Assembly (NCBI RefSeq): GCF_000374025.1
Contig: NZ_KB893193.1
Location: 1-64,000 of the forward strand
Direction of reading: 5' to 3'
DNA length: 64,000 nucleotides
Source of the DNA: Spirosoma panaciterrae DSM 21099
GTDB taxonomy: Bacteria > Bacteroidota > Bacteroidia > Cytophagales > Spirosomataceae
The notes beneath the pieces are model-generated. The model saw nothing but the letters and a program-made list of their open reading frames with translations. It made no database searches and was not told where the DNA came from. Below are positions 44,437 through 53,171 of the stretch, piece by piece (the first letter of the stretch is position 1; every line of letters begins with the position of its first letter). The translations under genes and the position numbers were made by a program.

Positions 44437-45234
44437 ATGGCGGCTACTGTAACACACGATACCCTAACAACCGACTCGGACGCTATTTTCGATAAGAAAA
44501 CCTGGATGGGTGGTGTTGAACCAATGAAAGTGAGCTACGGCAAGCTGATGATGTGGTTCTTCCTGATCTCTGATACGTTTACGTTCTCAGCTTTGCTGGT
44601 AACCTACGGTCTGATTCGGTTTAGCTATCCAGCCTGGGACCCGGCTATTTACGGAGAAGTATTTAAATTCTCGAACCTGTACTGGCCAACACCCGAAATG
44701 GTGTATGCTGCGGTTCCATTCCTGCATGGTGTTCATGCTCCGCTGATTTTCGTGGGGATCATGACATTTATCCTGATTTTTAGTAGTGTTACAATGGTAT
44801 TAGCCGTCGAAGCAGGTCACCGGATGGATCAGGCCGATGTTGAAAAATACATGCTCTGGACCATTTTAGGCGGCTTTACGTTTCTGGGTAGCCAGGCCTG
44901 GGAGTGGTCACACTTTATTCATGGCACGGAAACAGGTACGACGATCAGTGAGATTGTTAATGGGCAAACTATTCAACGGACCATTTTCGGAGCTAATCTG
45001 GTTGAAAACCAGTACGGCCCTCCCGCTTTTGCTGACCTATTCTTCTTCATCACGGGTTTCCATGGTACGCACGTATTTAGTGGCGTTATCCTGAATATTC
45101 TGATTTTCTATCGGGCTGCTACTGGGCTGTATGCGCGTCGGGGCCATTACGAAATGGTTGAGAAAGTTGGTCTCTACTGGCACTTTGTCGATCTGGTTTG
45201 GGTATTTGTATTTACGTTCTTCTATCTGGTTTAA
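44437..45234 (+). CDS. cytochrome c oxidase subunit III, second copy
   Basis: 265 aa. MMWFFLISDTFTFSALLVTYG, FFITGFHGTHVFSGVILN and the end YWHFVDLVWVFVFTFFYLV are the subunit III pattern, but it differs clearly from the first copy. It has a hydrophilic insert (about residues 165-195). Tandem subunit III genes are common in Bacteroidota aa3 operons; the two may form a heterodimer in the complex (inference). Confidence 0.92.
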   Translation: MAATVTHDTLTTDSDAIFDKKTWMGGVEPMKVSYGKLMMWFFLISDTFTFSALLVTYGLIRFSYPAWDPAIYGEVFKFSNLYWPTPEMVYAAVPFLHGVHAPLIFVGIMTFILIFSSVTMVLAVEAGHRMDQADVEKYMLWTILGGFTFLGSQAWEWSHFIHGTETGTTISEIVNGQTIQRTIFGANLVENQYGPPAFADLFFFITGFHGTHVFSGVILNILIFYRAATGLYARRGHYEMVEKVGLYWHFVDLVWVFVFTFFYLV

Positions 45235-45252
45235 CAACCACTTTTCTAAAAA

Positions 45253-45582
45253 ATGGCTGATCACTCACACGGGACCCATGAAGTTGGTGAAATCCCACCC
45301 GCAAATACAGGTGCCATCTGGCGTACATTCTGGATTCTTTCAGCTATAACGGCTGTTGAATTTACCCTTGCTTACTTAATGAAGGCTGGTGGGTTACGTA
45401 CATCATTCTTCGTTATCATGACATTGGTGAAAGCCTTCTACATTGTTGGCGAGTTTATGCACCTCAAACATGAAGTGAAGAGCCTGATTTGGGCTATCGT
45501 AATTCCAATCGTTTTTGTTATTTGGCTATTAGTTGCCTTAATGACTGAAGGAGCCTGGATTGGCATTTCAGTATTTGGTTGA
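45253..45582 (+). CDS. cytochrome c oxidase subunit IV-type membrane protein
   Basis: 109 aa with three helices. The N-terminus has a His-rich segment (MADHSHGTHEVGE), then IWRTFWILSAITAVEFTLAYL and FMHLKHEVKSLIWAIVIPI, matching the prokaryotic subunit IV family (CoxD/CtaF). It is 18 bp downstream of the second subunit III gene. Confidence 0.9.
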   Translation: MADHSHGTHEVGEIPPANTGAIWRTFWILSAITAVEFTLAYLMKAGGLRTSFFVIMTLVKAFYIVGEFMHLKHEVKSLIWAIVIPIVFVIWLLVALMTEGAWIGISVFG

Positions 45583-45586
45583 TATT

Positions 45587-46297
45587 ATGAGTACGAATCA
45601 AAAAGCCGGGATCCTGCTCGCTACGCTGCTGGTCCCGGCTTTGTTGTATTTATTCCTTCGGTTTGGGACCCAGAACCACTATGTTCTGCCGCGGTATCTG
45701 CCCAAAATTGACTCGGCAAAGGGAGAGCCCCTAATGGGTAAGGTCACTTTACCTGATGGTAGTAGTATGACTGATACCGTCTATAACCACATCCCTCCCT
45801 TTCGCCTGATCGATCAGGACGGGAAAACGATAGACCAGTCGATTGTCAAAAATAAGATTTACGTAGCCGACTTTTTCTTTACACGGTGTGGTACAATTTG
45901 TCCACGAATAGCATCTCAGTTAACCCGTGTACAGGATATTTTTCGGGAGAATCCATCAATCGTCTTTTTATCGCATACAGTAGACCCAGAGCATGATAGG
46001 CCAGCCCAGTTGAAAGCCTATGCTCAGAAGTACGATGCCATTCCGGGGAAATGGTATTTCCTGACGGGAGACAAGGCGGAAATATATGATTTAGCGATGC
46101 ATGGATACTATCTTCCAACTGTCGATGCGGGGGTAAAAGAGGGGAAACCTGACGAAACTTTTATTCATAGCGAAAAGTTGGTATTGGTAGATAAAGAGGG
46201 GATTGTCAGAGGGTTCTATGATGGAACCAACAAAGAAGATGTCGATCGCCTGATTCTTGAAATTCGAGTACTTCTGGATATTTATAACAAAGAATAA
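45587..46297 (+). CDS. SCO1/SenC family copper chaperone
   Basis: Thioredoxin-like protein that delivers copper to the CuA site. The ATG at 45587 (MSTNQKAGILL) gives 236 aa with one N-terminal membrane helix. The copper-binding CxxxC is CGTIC in FFFTRCGTICPRI (about residues 105-109), and the third ligand is the His of FIHSEKLVLVD (about 187). The start is 4 bp after the subunit IV stop. Confidence 0.93.
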   Translation: MSTNQKAGILLATLLVPALLYLFLRFGTQNHYVLPRYLPKIDSAKGEPLMGKVTLPDGSSMTDTVYNHIPPFRLIDQDGKTIDQSIVKNKIYVADFFFTRCGTICPRIASQLTRVQDIFRENPSIVFLSHTVDPEHDRPAQLKAYAQKYDAIPGKWYFLTGDKAEIYDLAMHGYYLPTVDAGVKEGKPDETFIHSEKLVLVDKEGIVRGFYDGTNKEDVDRLILEIRVLLDIYNKE

Positions 46298-46301
46298 CGC
46301 T

Positions 46302-46844
46302 ATGGAAGTATTGCAGCCGGTAAGGGAGCAGAAAGCAAATCGAGTCATCAATATATTGGCTATAGCCATTCCAGTAGCCGTGGCTATACTACTGGGTATT
46401 CGGCAGAAAGTCGATTTGGGAAACTGGACTTCTTACCTCCCTCACATCAATGGCATAATCAATTCGATAACATCGGTACTATTGCTACTCGGCCTTTATT
46501 TCATCAAACAGAATAATGTACAGGCGCATAAGCGTACCATGTTGACGGCATTTACCCTTGGATCGTTGTTTTTGGTAAGCTATGTGTTGTACCACCTGAC
46601 AAATGATTCGACACCCTATGGAGGCCAGGGCTGGATTCGTCCGGTATATTATTTTCTGTTGATCTCACACATTGTACTTTCAGTTGTGGTGGTCTGGTTT
46701 GTGCTAAGGGCTGTATATTTTGCCCTGAATGGACAAATTCTGAAGCATAAAAAAACGGTAAAATATGCCTATCCCATTTGGCTGTACGTTAGTATAACAG
46801 GGGTTATTGTGTACCTAATGATTAAGCCATATTATCTTCATTAA
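46302..46844 (+). CDS. DUF420 membrane protein (CtaM-like)
   Basis: 180 aa with five helices from the ATG at 46302. HINGIINSITSVLLLLGLYFIKQNNVQAHKRTML (His pair with the loop) and ISHIVLSVVVVWFVLRAVYFALNGQILKHKKTVK are the DUF420 pattern. CtaM (YozB) of Firmicutes belongs to this family and is needed for activity of heme-A oxidases; the position here fits that role. Confidence 0.88.
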   Translation: MEVLQPVREQKANRVINILAIAIPVAVAILLGIRQKVDLGNWTSYLPHINGIINSITSVLLLLGLYFIKQNNVQAHKRTMLTAFTLGSLFLVSYVLYHLTNDSTPYGGQGWIRPVYYFLLISHIVLSVVVVWFVLRAVYFALNGQILKHKKTVKYAYPIWLYVSITGVIVYLMIKPYYLH

Positions 46845-46857
46845 CTCGCTAAAAGCT

Positions 46858-47142
46858 ATGAAAAATTGGAAAATTTGGCTGGTAGTGGTCATTCTCTTAT
46901 TTGTGGCAAGCCCTGATAGTATGGCGCAGTGTGCTATGTGCCGGGGAACAGTTGAAAGTACGGTTAGTAATGGCCGGAGCGTAGTGGCATCGAACCTGAA
47001 TTTTGGTATTTTATATTTATTATTAGCTCCTTACCTTATTGTAGCCTCTATTGGCTATCTGTGGTATCGGAATAGTAAACAGGAGCATGGAAGACGTCTC
47101 GAAATTGCAGGCCGCATTAAGCGGGCTATGTCCCAGGTGTAG
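46858..47142 (+). CDS. small membrane protein with CAMC motif
   Basis: 94 aa. A signal peptide (MKNWKIWLVVVILLFVASPDSMAQ) is followed at once by CAMCRGTVESTVSNG, then one membrane helix (FGILYLLLAPYLIVASIGYLWY) and a basic tail. The periplasmic CxxC right after the signal cleavage site suggests metal or heme binding or thiol chemistry, in keeping with a gene inside the oxidase assembly part of the operon (inference). It overlaps the next gene by about 56 bp. Confidence 0.8.
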   Translation: MKNWKIWLVVVILLFVASPDSMAQCAMCRGTVESTVSNGRSVVASNLNFGILYLLLAPYLIVASIGYLWYRNSKQEHGRRLEIAGRIKRAMSQV

Positions 47143-47464
47143 AAAGGGGAAAATCTTTAGAAAACCCTTCTATTCGCTGCGTGGATTCGATGATATGTAT
47201 GAACACTGTCCGCATTGTGGATTGCGGTACGAAGTAGAGCCGGGTTATTTCATCGGAGCCATGTATGTTAGCTACGCCATTTCAGGAGGGGTAGCTCTGG
47301 TGATGGGATTTCTATTGTTTTACCTGGCTGGAGACCCTGAAGGGTGGGTATATGCTGCGATCATCGCCCCTCTAATGGTTGTCATCGCCCCAATTAATTT
47401 TCGAATATCGCGTGTGATCTGGCTGTATTATGTGGCTGGAATCAAATATATAAAAGGGCTTTAA
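47087..47464 (+). CDS. DUF983 family protein
   Basis: 125 aa. An N-terminal zinc ribbon, LCPRCRKGKIF and HCPHCGLRYEVEPGYFIGAMY, followed by two membrane helices. This is the DUF983 family, often found near cytochrome oxidase or heme genes. The CPRC codons lie before or across the stop codon of the previous gene (47140-47142), so a real overlap exists whichever start is used. It is the last gene of the superoperon; its stop codon sits in the terminator loop. Confidence 0.85.
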   Translation: MEDVSKLQAALSGLCPRCRKGKIFRKPFYSLRGFDDMYEHCPHCGLRYEVEPGYFIGAMYVSYAISGGVALVMGFLLFYLAGDPEGWVYAAIIAPLMVVIAPINFRISRVIWLYYVAGIKYIKGL

Positions 47465-47475
47465 AGGCCCTTTTT
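47453..47475 (+). terminator. terminator of the respiratory superoperon
   Basis: AAAGGGC (47453-47459) and GCCCTTT (47467-47473) with a 7-nt loop, followed by TT. The DUF983 stop codon is in the loop. Confidence 0.75.
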
Positions 47476-47609
47476 CTATTATCAGATGCCTGGGTTCTTA
47501 ACTTGCAAAAAGTGTATAGACGAATGATGCGAAAATATTTCAAAATTTTCGACTAGCCATGCAACCGGCATCTAAGTAATTTGCATCTTCTCAACGAACC
47601 TAAAGGATT

Positions 47610-48233
47610 ATGCTCCGACTTATACCGTTTTTTACGACCGAAGCGCAGTTGGTTGCTGCCCTGAAGCGGGGAGAAAGCCGCGCTCATAAGGTCGTATACG
47701 AACGGTATGCCGGTAAAATGCTGGCAGTTTGTACACGCTATTGTGCCAATCGGGATGATGCCGAAGAAGTGATGATTGACGGATTCATGCGTGTGTTTGA
47801 GAAAATTGATCAGTTTCGGGAAGATGGGAGCTTTGAAGGGTGGATTCGGCGGGTGATGGTAACGGAATCGCTGATGTTTCTGCGAAAAAATAAACAGTGG
47901 CGTCAGGAGGTCTCCATGGATGAGGTAACTGTTGAGCCAGACTATGCGTGGGCAGATACCGCCGTTAATGAGAATGATTTGTTACGGATGGTGAATCAAT
48001 TGCCCGATGGATATCGTACAGTCTTCAATCTGTATGCCATCGAAGGCTATAGTCACGCCGAAATTGCAGATATGCTCGGTATTTCGGAAGGAACATCGAA
48101 ATCGCAATTAAGTCGCGCAAGAACGCTGTTGCAGGCAAATGTAAAGAAGTTAGAACAGGAGGCCGTTCAGGGTAAATCATCTGGACAACATGGATATTAT
48201 GAAAAAACAGTCGGAAAAGCAGCCAATCGATGA
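47610..48233 (+). CDS. ECF-type RNA polymerase sigma factor
   Basis: 207 aa. Region 2 (YERYAGKMLAVCTRYCANRDDAEEVMIDGFMRVFEKI, about residues 30-70) and region 4 (LPDGYRTVFNLYAIEGYSHAEIADMLGISEGTSKSQLSRAR, about 130-170) are both complete. It is the first gene of a four-gene unit: the next gene overlaps it, and the pattern sigma / one-helix membrane protein / beta-barrel suggests an envelope-stress sigma factor with its anti-sigma protein. Confidence 0.93.
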   Translation: MLRLIPFFTTEAQLVAALKRGESRAHKVVYERYAGKMLAVCTRYCANRDDAEEVMIDGFMRVFEKIDQFREDGSFEGWIRRVMVTESLMFLRKNKQWRQEVSMDEVTVEPDYAWADTAVNENDLLRMVNQLPDGYRTVFNLYAIEGYSHAEIADMLGISEGTSKSQLSRARTLLQANVKKLEQEAVQGKSSGQHGYYEKTVGKAANR

Positions 48234-49137
48234 CTTATTTGCCCGAAAACTGGGCAATATGTCTTTGCCGCCGAGTGCCGATGGCTTCGAGCGGTTACAG
48301 GCACGTATGGGTAAGCGTGTACCTGAAGCACGGGTCGTTTTCTGGCAAAATCCGACCATACAACGATATATGGCGGCTGCTGCCTGCCTGATTTTGGTTA
48401 GCCTGTTTGGATGGCTTTACTGGCCATCAAGTAGCTCATCGACAGGTGGAGAAAATCAGGTAGCAACCAATACACCTCACAAACGGACAGAACCTCAGAA
48501 AGGTGATTCGAAGTCGATAACAACCGAAAAAGCAGAAAAAAACCAATCAACTTCAAAAGAGACAAAGGCAACGGATATAAACCAACCCATTCAGGGCGAA
48601 CAAGTAGCCGTCGTCGAAAAGCCCGCTGTTCAGACGAAGCAGACGAATCCTTCAGAATTGCAACCTGCTGGAAACTACAAATCAGTTAAACCGTCGGCTC
48701 CTTCAGCCGCACCAGAACAGGTCCTGGCACAGAATAAATCAGTTGAAGGGCCAGCCAGACAAGATGTCGTTAGCACGCCCGCAGCAGATAAGCCAGCGGT
48801 ATCTGAACAAGTAGCAGAGGTTAAGCCAGCTGCAAAGCCAACTCCTGCGGCTGAGCGGGTATTGGTTGTTACGATTGCAGAGCCTGAAGCCTTGGTTGCG
48901 GCCCGGCAGGCTGTAAAAGCCGCTTCGGAGGAAAAACCAGTAGTGGCGCTTACTGAAAAGCAGGAAAAAGACACAAAGAACACTGGGCTATGGCAACAGG
49001 TAAAACGTTTTAAAGAAGGTGAACTCTTTGCCCGACGGGATAACGAGAATACAACGAATGAGGATCGGGGCCTATTAGGACGTGCCTATAGCGGCCTAAA
49101 ACACAGCCTCGATAAAGATAAATCCAGTAAGCAATGA
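48199..49137 (+). CDS. putative anti-sigma factor, one membrane helix
   Basis: About 312 aa (start 48199 or 48190), overlapping the sigma gene by 35-44 bp. A cytoplasmic N-terminal segment of about 55 aa (PIDDLFARKLGNMSLPPS) is followed by a membrane helix (YMAAAACLILVSLFGWLYW) and a long low-complexity periplasmic region rich in Pro, Ala, Lys, Glu, Ser. No zinc anti-sigma motif is visible. The anti-sigma role is inferred from topology and position. Its stop overlaps the next start (ATGA). Confidence 0.65.
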   Translation: MKKQSEKQPIDDLFARKLGNMSLPPSADGFERLQARMGKRVPEARVVFWQNPTIQRYMAAAACLILVSLFGWLYWPSSSSSTGGENQVATNTPHKRTEPQKGDSKSITTEKAEKNQSTSKETKATDINQPIQGEQVAVVEKPAVQTKQTNPSELQPAGNYKSVKPSAPSAAPEQVLAQNKSVEGPARQDVVSTPAADKPAVSEQVAEVKPAAKPTPAAERVLVVTIAEPEALVAARQAVKAASEEKPVVALTEKQEKDTKNTGLWQQVKRFKEGELFARRDNENTTNEDRGLLGRAYSGLKHSLDKDKSSKQ

Positions 49138-50132
49138 ACAAAGTATTACGTGCAGTGGCTACGGTAACAGTATGCCTAATAGCTATGCTGGCACAGGCGA
49201 AACCAATGAGCCCAACAGACTCGCTGGTGATCCGATTCGCCAACCGCACCCGACTGGTAATTTATGCGCCCGATAAAGCGGCTATTCAGGCCCTGTCGAA
49301 TTACGATCTGAATAAAATTGTGCGGGAAATGGGTATGAAACTGGATTCTGTGCCGGGGGGGCAAACCCGAATTTCGCAGGATGGAGACCGATACCTGAAA
49401 GATACCGTGCTGGTGGTTACCAAAAAAAGCGATGGCGTTACGGTAATTATTAACGGGAAAACCGATTCGACCCAAAGAACATCGAAGCGGGATAGTGATT
49501 ACGAACGAGAACGGCGAGAACGACGCGACCGGGATAAAGGAAGCTTTGATTATGGCTTGAGTATCGGTTTGAACAATTTGATTCAGCAAAGCTCGTCACC
49601 CACCTATCCCGATTTGAGTCCAATAGGCTCGCGGTACGTGGCGTTGTCTGTAGGCGCAATGCCAACGATCATTCGAGGCAAATACGCTTCCTTAAAGCTG
49701 TATTATGGCGTAGAACTGGCCTGGAATAACTTTATGTTCGATGGAAACTACATCGCTCAGAAAGGAACTACGGCTGTAGAATTTCCAGATGCAGGTCGGG
49801 ATTTACAAAAAAGTAAGCTTACCGTTTGTACAATTGGTGTTCCAGTAGTGCCCCGCGTAACGTTTTATAATAGTAGTGGCAAGAAAGTCTGTCATATTGG
49901 TCTTGGCGGATATGCCAATTACAGGCTGGATAGCTATCGGAAAATTAAGGAGGCAGATGGAGGTAAAGATCGCCGTCATTCCGATTTCTACCTGAACAAT
50001 TTTCGGTACGGACTAATGGCACATTTAGGGATTCGAAGCCTGGATTTCTTTGTTAAATACGATATGAGTCCACTGTTTCAAACCAACAAAGGACCCGACG
50101 TGAGGACATTAAGTTTTGGTATAGGCTTCTGA
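49134..50132 (+). CDS. putative outer-membrane beta-barrel protein
   Basis: 332 aa with a signal peptide (MNKVLRAVATVTVCLIAMLAQA). An N-terminal soluble part (about 25-110) is followed by a charged stretch rich in Arg/Asp/Glu (about 116-140) and a C-terminal region of alternating hydrophobic and aromatic residues (YVALSVGAMPTI, LKLYYGVELAWNNFMFDGNY), ending SFGIGF, as in 8-10-stranded barrels. It overlaps the preceding gene by 4 bp. Function unknown. Confidence 0.7.
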   Translation: MNKVLRAVATVTVCLIAMLAQAKPMSPTDSLVIRFANRTRLVIYAPDKAAIQALSNYDLNKIVREMGMKLDSVPGGQTRISQDGDRYLKDTVLVVTKKSDGVTVIINGKTDSTQRTSKRDSDYERERRERRDRDKGSFDYGLSIGLNNLIQQSSSPTYPDLSPIGSRYVALSVGAMPTIIRGKYASLKLYYGVELAWNNFMFDGNYIAQKGTTAVEFPDAGRDLQKSKLTVCTIGVPVVPRVTFYNSSGKKVCHIGLGGYANYRLDSYRKIKEADGGKDRRHSDFYLNNFRYGLMAHLGIRSLDFFVKYDMSPLFQTNKGPDVRTLSFGIGF

Positions 50133-50134
50133 AA

Positions 50135-50995
50135 ATGTCCGTGAGAAACGTTTCAATCATTGGTCTTGGCTGGCTTGGAATGCCGCTGGCCGAGCGTTTG
50201 CTGAGTGAGGGCTTTTCTGTAAAAGGGAGCACAACGTCGGCCGAAAAAGCGGCTGTATTGGACGAGAAGAGAATGGCTGCGTATGAACTCCAGCTCAACC
50301 CGGAGCCGGTTGGTAACTTACATGCGCTGCTGGACACCGATACACTGGTGATTAATATACCACCCAAAGCAGGAAAATTAGGTGACGATTTTCATCCCGC
50401 TCAGATTCAATACATAGTCGATGCCGTAACGGATTCTTCAGTAAAACATATTATTTACGTTAGCTCTACATCCATATACCCAGAGTTGAATCGTGAGGTT
50501 ATTGAAGAGGATGTAACATCACCCGGTCAATCGGCTTCACCGGGATTAGTACAGGCCGAACAGCTTATCCAGGCGCTTGATAAAGCCGAAGAACGGGTGG
50601 TTACGATCTTACGTTGTGGAGGACTGATGGGCTATGACCGAATTCCGGGTAAATACGTCGCAGGCCGAACCGTCGATACAGGGCATGTACCAGTAAATTA
50701 TCTACACCGTGATGATGCAGTAGGTATTCTACGTGAACTGATCCAGAAGCGAGTAGGTGGGACATTCAATGCCGTATCACCTATTCATCCAACACGGGAA
50801 GCTATTTATCGGAAAAGCTGCGCCGATTTTGGGTATGCATTGCCGCAATTCATCGAGCCTACCGAACCAGTACCTTACAAACTGATTAGCCCTGCTAAGC
50901 TTTTGAAAGCCATACAATACATCTATCGGTATCCCGACCCATTGCATTTTTATTACCAAAAAGCAGACAGGTCAGAACCCTTTCGCGAAAGGTGA
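50135..50995 (+). CDS. NAD(P)-dependent epimerase/dehydratase-like protein
   Basis: 286 aa. N-terminal dinucleotide motif IGLGWLGMPLAERLL (about residues 9-23), the SDR segment VSSTSIYPELNREVIEED and HRDDAVGILRELI. This is an atypical extended SDR resembling YeeZ-like proteins: the Tyr of the SDR YxxxK motif is not clear. It follows the barrel gene by 2 bp and ends convergent to the glycosyltransferase gene. Confidence 0.8.
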   Translation: MSVRNVSIIGLGWLGMPLAERLLSEGFSVKGSTTSAEKAAVLDEKRMAAYELQLNPEPVGNLHALLDTDTLVINIPPKAGKLGDDFHPAQIQYIVDAVTDSSVKHIIYVSSTSIYPELNREVIEEDVTSPGQSASPGLVQAEQLIQALDKAEERVVTILRCGGLMGYDRIPGKYVAGRTVDTGHVPVNYLHRDDAVGILRELIQKRVGGTFNAVSPIHPTREAIYRKSCADFGYALPQFIEPTEPVPYKLISPAKLLKAIQYIYRYPDPLHFYYQKADRSEPFRER

Positions 50996-51016
50996 TGGGT
51001 AAAGCTGCCCAATACC

Positions 51017-52159
51017 TTACCGGAGCAAGTGCCGCATCCGGGTCCAGAAAAACCCACCCGATGGGCGACTGGCGGGCATTTGAGTGCGATTCAATGCGGC
51101 CATGAACATAAAATAGCCTTGAGCATGCCAGGTACGGAATTGTTCACTGACGGCCGCATTATGCTTCGGCAAATACTCGATTAGTTTGTCCAGATCGAAT
51201 CGGCTGGAAGCTGTACCAACCCCCGCCCGTTGCCCATCGATCGCATTACAGGCCTGCTCATAGTGATTTGCCTGGGGAATCAGAAGGGCTGGCTTGCCAA
51301 GATAAGCCGCTTCGCAAACCGATTCGAAACCAGCCGTAGTCACAATCGCTTTGCAATGGGCCATAAATTCCAGAAAACGCTTTCCATCGATGGCATGAAA
51401 GGTCAGGGTATCATCCACTTTCTGGTCGGGTAGGGTAGTGCCCGAATGAAAGCCATCCATATGGATTTCGGGATGCTGTTTATGGGCTTTTAACAACTCG
51501 ACTTTAAGACCTGGTTGGGTAACGTAAGCCAACAGTGAATTGCCATCGGAGGGTTTCAATTCCGTTACTTCCTGCCGAAGCAACGGAGGAACCACGCGAA
51601 CACGCTGGCGTGGTTCGTCAGGCTGTTTATCGAAGGAAAGGGCCAGGAGTTCATTGGCCCCGAAACAAGTGAGCCGGGTATTTATTTTGAAGGCCTGGCG
51701 GTAGAACCACTGGCCTTTAGGGCATTGAAAATTCGAATGAAAAGCCATGTACTGGTGCGCAATGCATACCATAGGTACCGACGGGCGTAGTAAGGCGTAG
51801 GTCATACCGCCCAGCATTTCATAAAAGTTGACCACCACATCGGGCTGCTCCGTTTCGATCATGTCGCGAACCTGTTTCAGGCTGCGCCAGAATGGGCGAA
51901 CAGTCCTGATGGCTTTCAGCGTGGTTTTAAACGGTTCAAGAGCATTCGTCCTGGTATTATACACCAAACCAGGGCTAAAAACGGGCGTAATAGGTGCCGT
52001 AAAAGCAGAGCTAAAAAAAGTGGGTACGTCGCGTTCGGCCGTTACGCCAACAATGGCCCCAACAACATCATGTCCAGCCTGTTTCAGCATCTGATTAAGA
52101 GAAAGGGCTTGTGTTAAATGCCCACGACCTTCACCTTGTATTAAAAATAAAACCCGCAT
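51017..52159 (-). CDS. GT-B glycosyltransferase (MurG/GT28-like)
   Basis: 380 aa. N-terminal GEGRGHLTQALSLNQML (about residues 9-25) is the glycine-rich loop of GT28-type enzymes; the C-terminal donor site VTTAGFESVCEAAYLGKPALLIPQANHYEQACNA (about 284-317) matches MurG/UgtP-like proteins. The acceptor is unknown. An LpxH-like phosphatase gene lies just upstream (72-bp gap) on the same strand, a pairing that suggests lipid or envelope glycan synthesis. Confidence 0.85.
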   Translation of the reverse strand: MRVLFLIQGEGRGHLTQALSLNQMLKQAGHDVVGAIVGVTAERDVPTFFSSAFTAPITPVFSPGLVYNTRTNALEPFKTTLKAIRTVRPFWRSLKQVRDMIETEQPDVVVNFYEMLGGMTYALLRPSVPMVCIAHQYMAFHSNFQCPKGQWFYRQAFKINTRLTCFGANELLALSFDKQPDEPRQRVRVVPPLLRQEVTELKPSDGNSLLAYVTQPGLKVELLKAHKQHPEIHMDGFHSGTTLPDQKVDDTLTFHAIDGKRFLEFMAHCKAIVTTAGFESVCEAAYLGKPALLIPQANHYEQACNAIDGQRAGVGTASSRFDLDKLIEYLPKHNAAVSEQFRTWHAQGYFMFMAALNRTQMPASRPSGGFFWTRMRHLLR

Positions 52160-52231
52160 GACGTATGAATTACGATCTGTAAATAGTTTGGATTCTGTGA
52201 GTGCCTGACAAAACGGAGAGCAGGTCCGCTA

Positions 52232-53059
52232 TTAGGCCGACATGGATTTTACAGGAAGAGGAAATGGCTGACTGACAGGCTTTACGGGTAGCATCGGGTC
52301 CTCATCCTCTCCCAGATCAGCTGTGTAGTAGAGCAGGCTCCACTGGCCCTCGTGGTCTTCGACCAGCGCACTAAGCGATTCGACCCAGTCGCCTGAGTTC
52401 ATGTATATGATGCCGTCAAACTCCCGAATAGCGGGTTGGTGGATATGGCCGCAGATAACCCCATCGCAATGGCGGGCGCGGGCTAACTCGGTGAGTTTCT
52501 GTTCATAATCGGAAATGTAGCTTACCGCTTTTTTGATCCGGGATTTAATCTGTTGAGAAAGCGAATAATACGGCAGCCCGCGCCAGGTGCGGTAGGTATT
52601 ATAAAACTTGTTGACCCATAGAAGAAAGGTATATCCTAAGTCGCCCAGATAGGCCAGCCATTTCATCTGCGACGTGATCGAGTCGAAAACATCGCCGTGG
52701 GTCACATAAAACTTCTTATCGCCCGAATTCAGGGTGTAATCTTTGCGGATGGAGAAGTTTTTACCGACTTTTAAAGGCATCACCTGATCCAGAAAATCGT
52801 CGTGATTTCCCCGTAGATAAACAACTTTTGTATTGTAGTGAACGATTTGTTTTAAAACCGTTTTAAAGAAAGCAGTGTGCTTTTTCTTCCAGGTGCCATA
52901 CTGTTTCAACTGCCAGCCATCGATGATGTCGCCATTGAGAATGAGCTTCTGGCACGAGTAATTGCGCAAAAACTCAGTGGCTTCTTTCGCTTTCGAACCG
53001 GCAGTGCCGAGGTGAATATCGGAAAGAACAATCGTTCGGAATTGCGTACCTGGTTGCAT
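52232..53059 (-). CDS. UDP-2,3-diacylglucosamine diphosphatase-like metallophosphoesterase
   Basis: 275 aa. The five metallophosphoesterase motifs are visible: SDIHLG (about residue 14), NGDIIDGW, RGNHDDFLD, THGDVFD and CGHIHQP. The order and the central helices resemble LpxH/LpxI-class enzymes of lipid A synthesis. Whether it is the real LpxH cannot be told from one sequence; Bacteroidota often have several such paralogues. Likely co-transcribed with the glycosyltransferase. Confidence 0.85.
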   Translation of the reverse strand: MQPGTQFRTIVLSDIHLGTAGSKAKEATEFLRNYSCQKLILNGDIIDGWQLKQYGTWKKKHTAFFKTVLKQIVHYNTKVVYLRGNHDDFLDQVMPLKVGKNFSIRKDYTLNSGDKKFYVTHGDVFDSITSQMKWLAYLGDLGYTFLLWVNKFYNTYRTWRGLPYYSLSQQIKSRIKKAVSYISDYEQKLTELARARHCDGVICGHIHQPAIREFDGIIYMNSGDWVESLSALVEDHEGQWSLLYYTADLGEDEDPMLPVKPVSQPFPLPVKSMSA

Positions 53060-53171
53060 GAACGAAGGTACCTATCCTATATGAACCAGGATTTATGGGA
53101 TTGTTACCAAATTGACAATATTATTGCTCTATCAGGGCGGTTATTCATATTGACTTAATAAACCACAGTAA

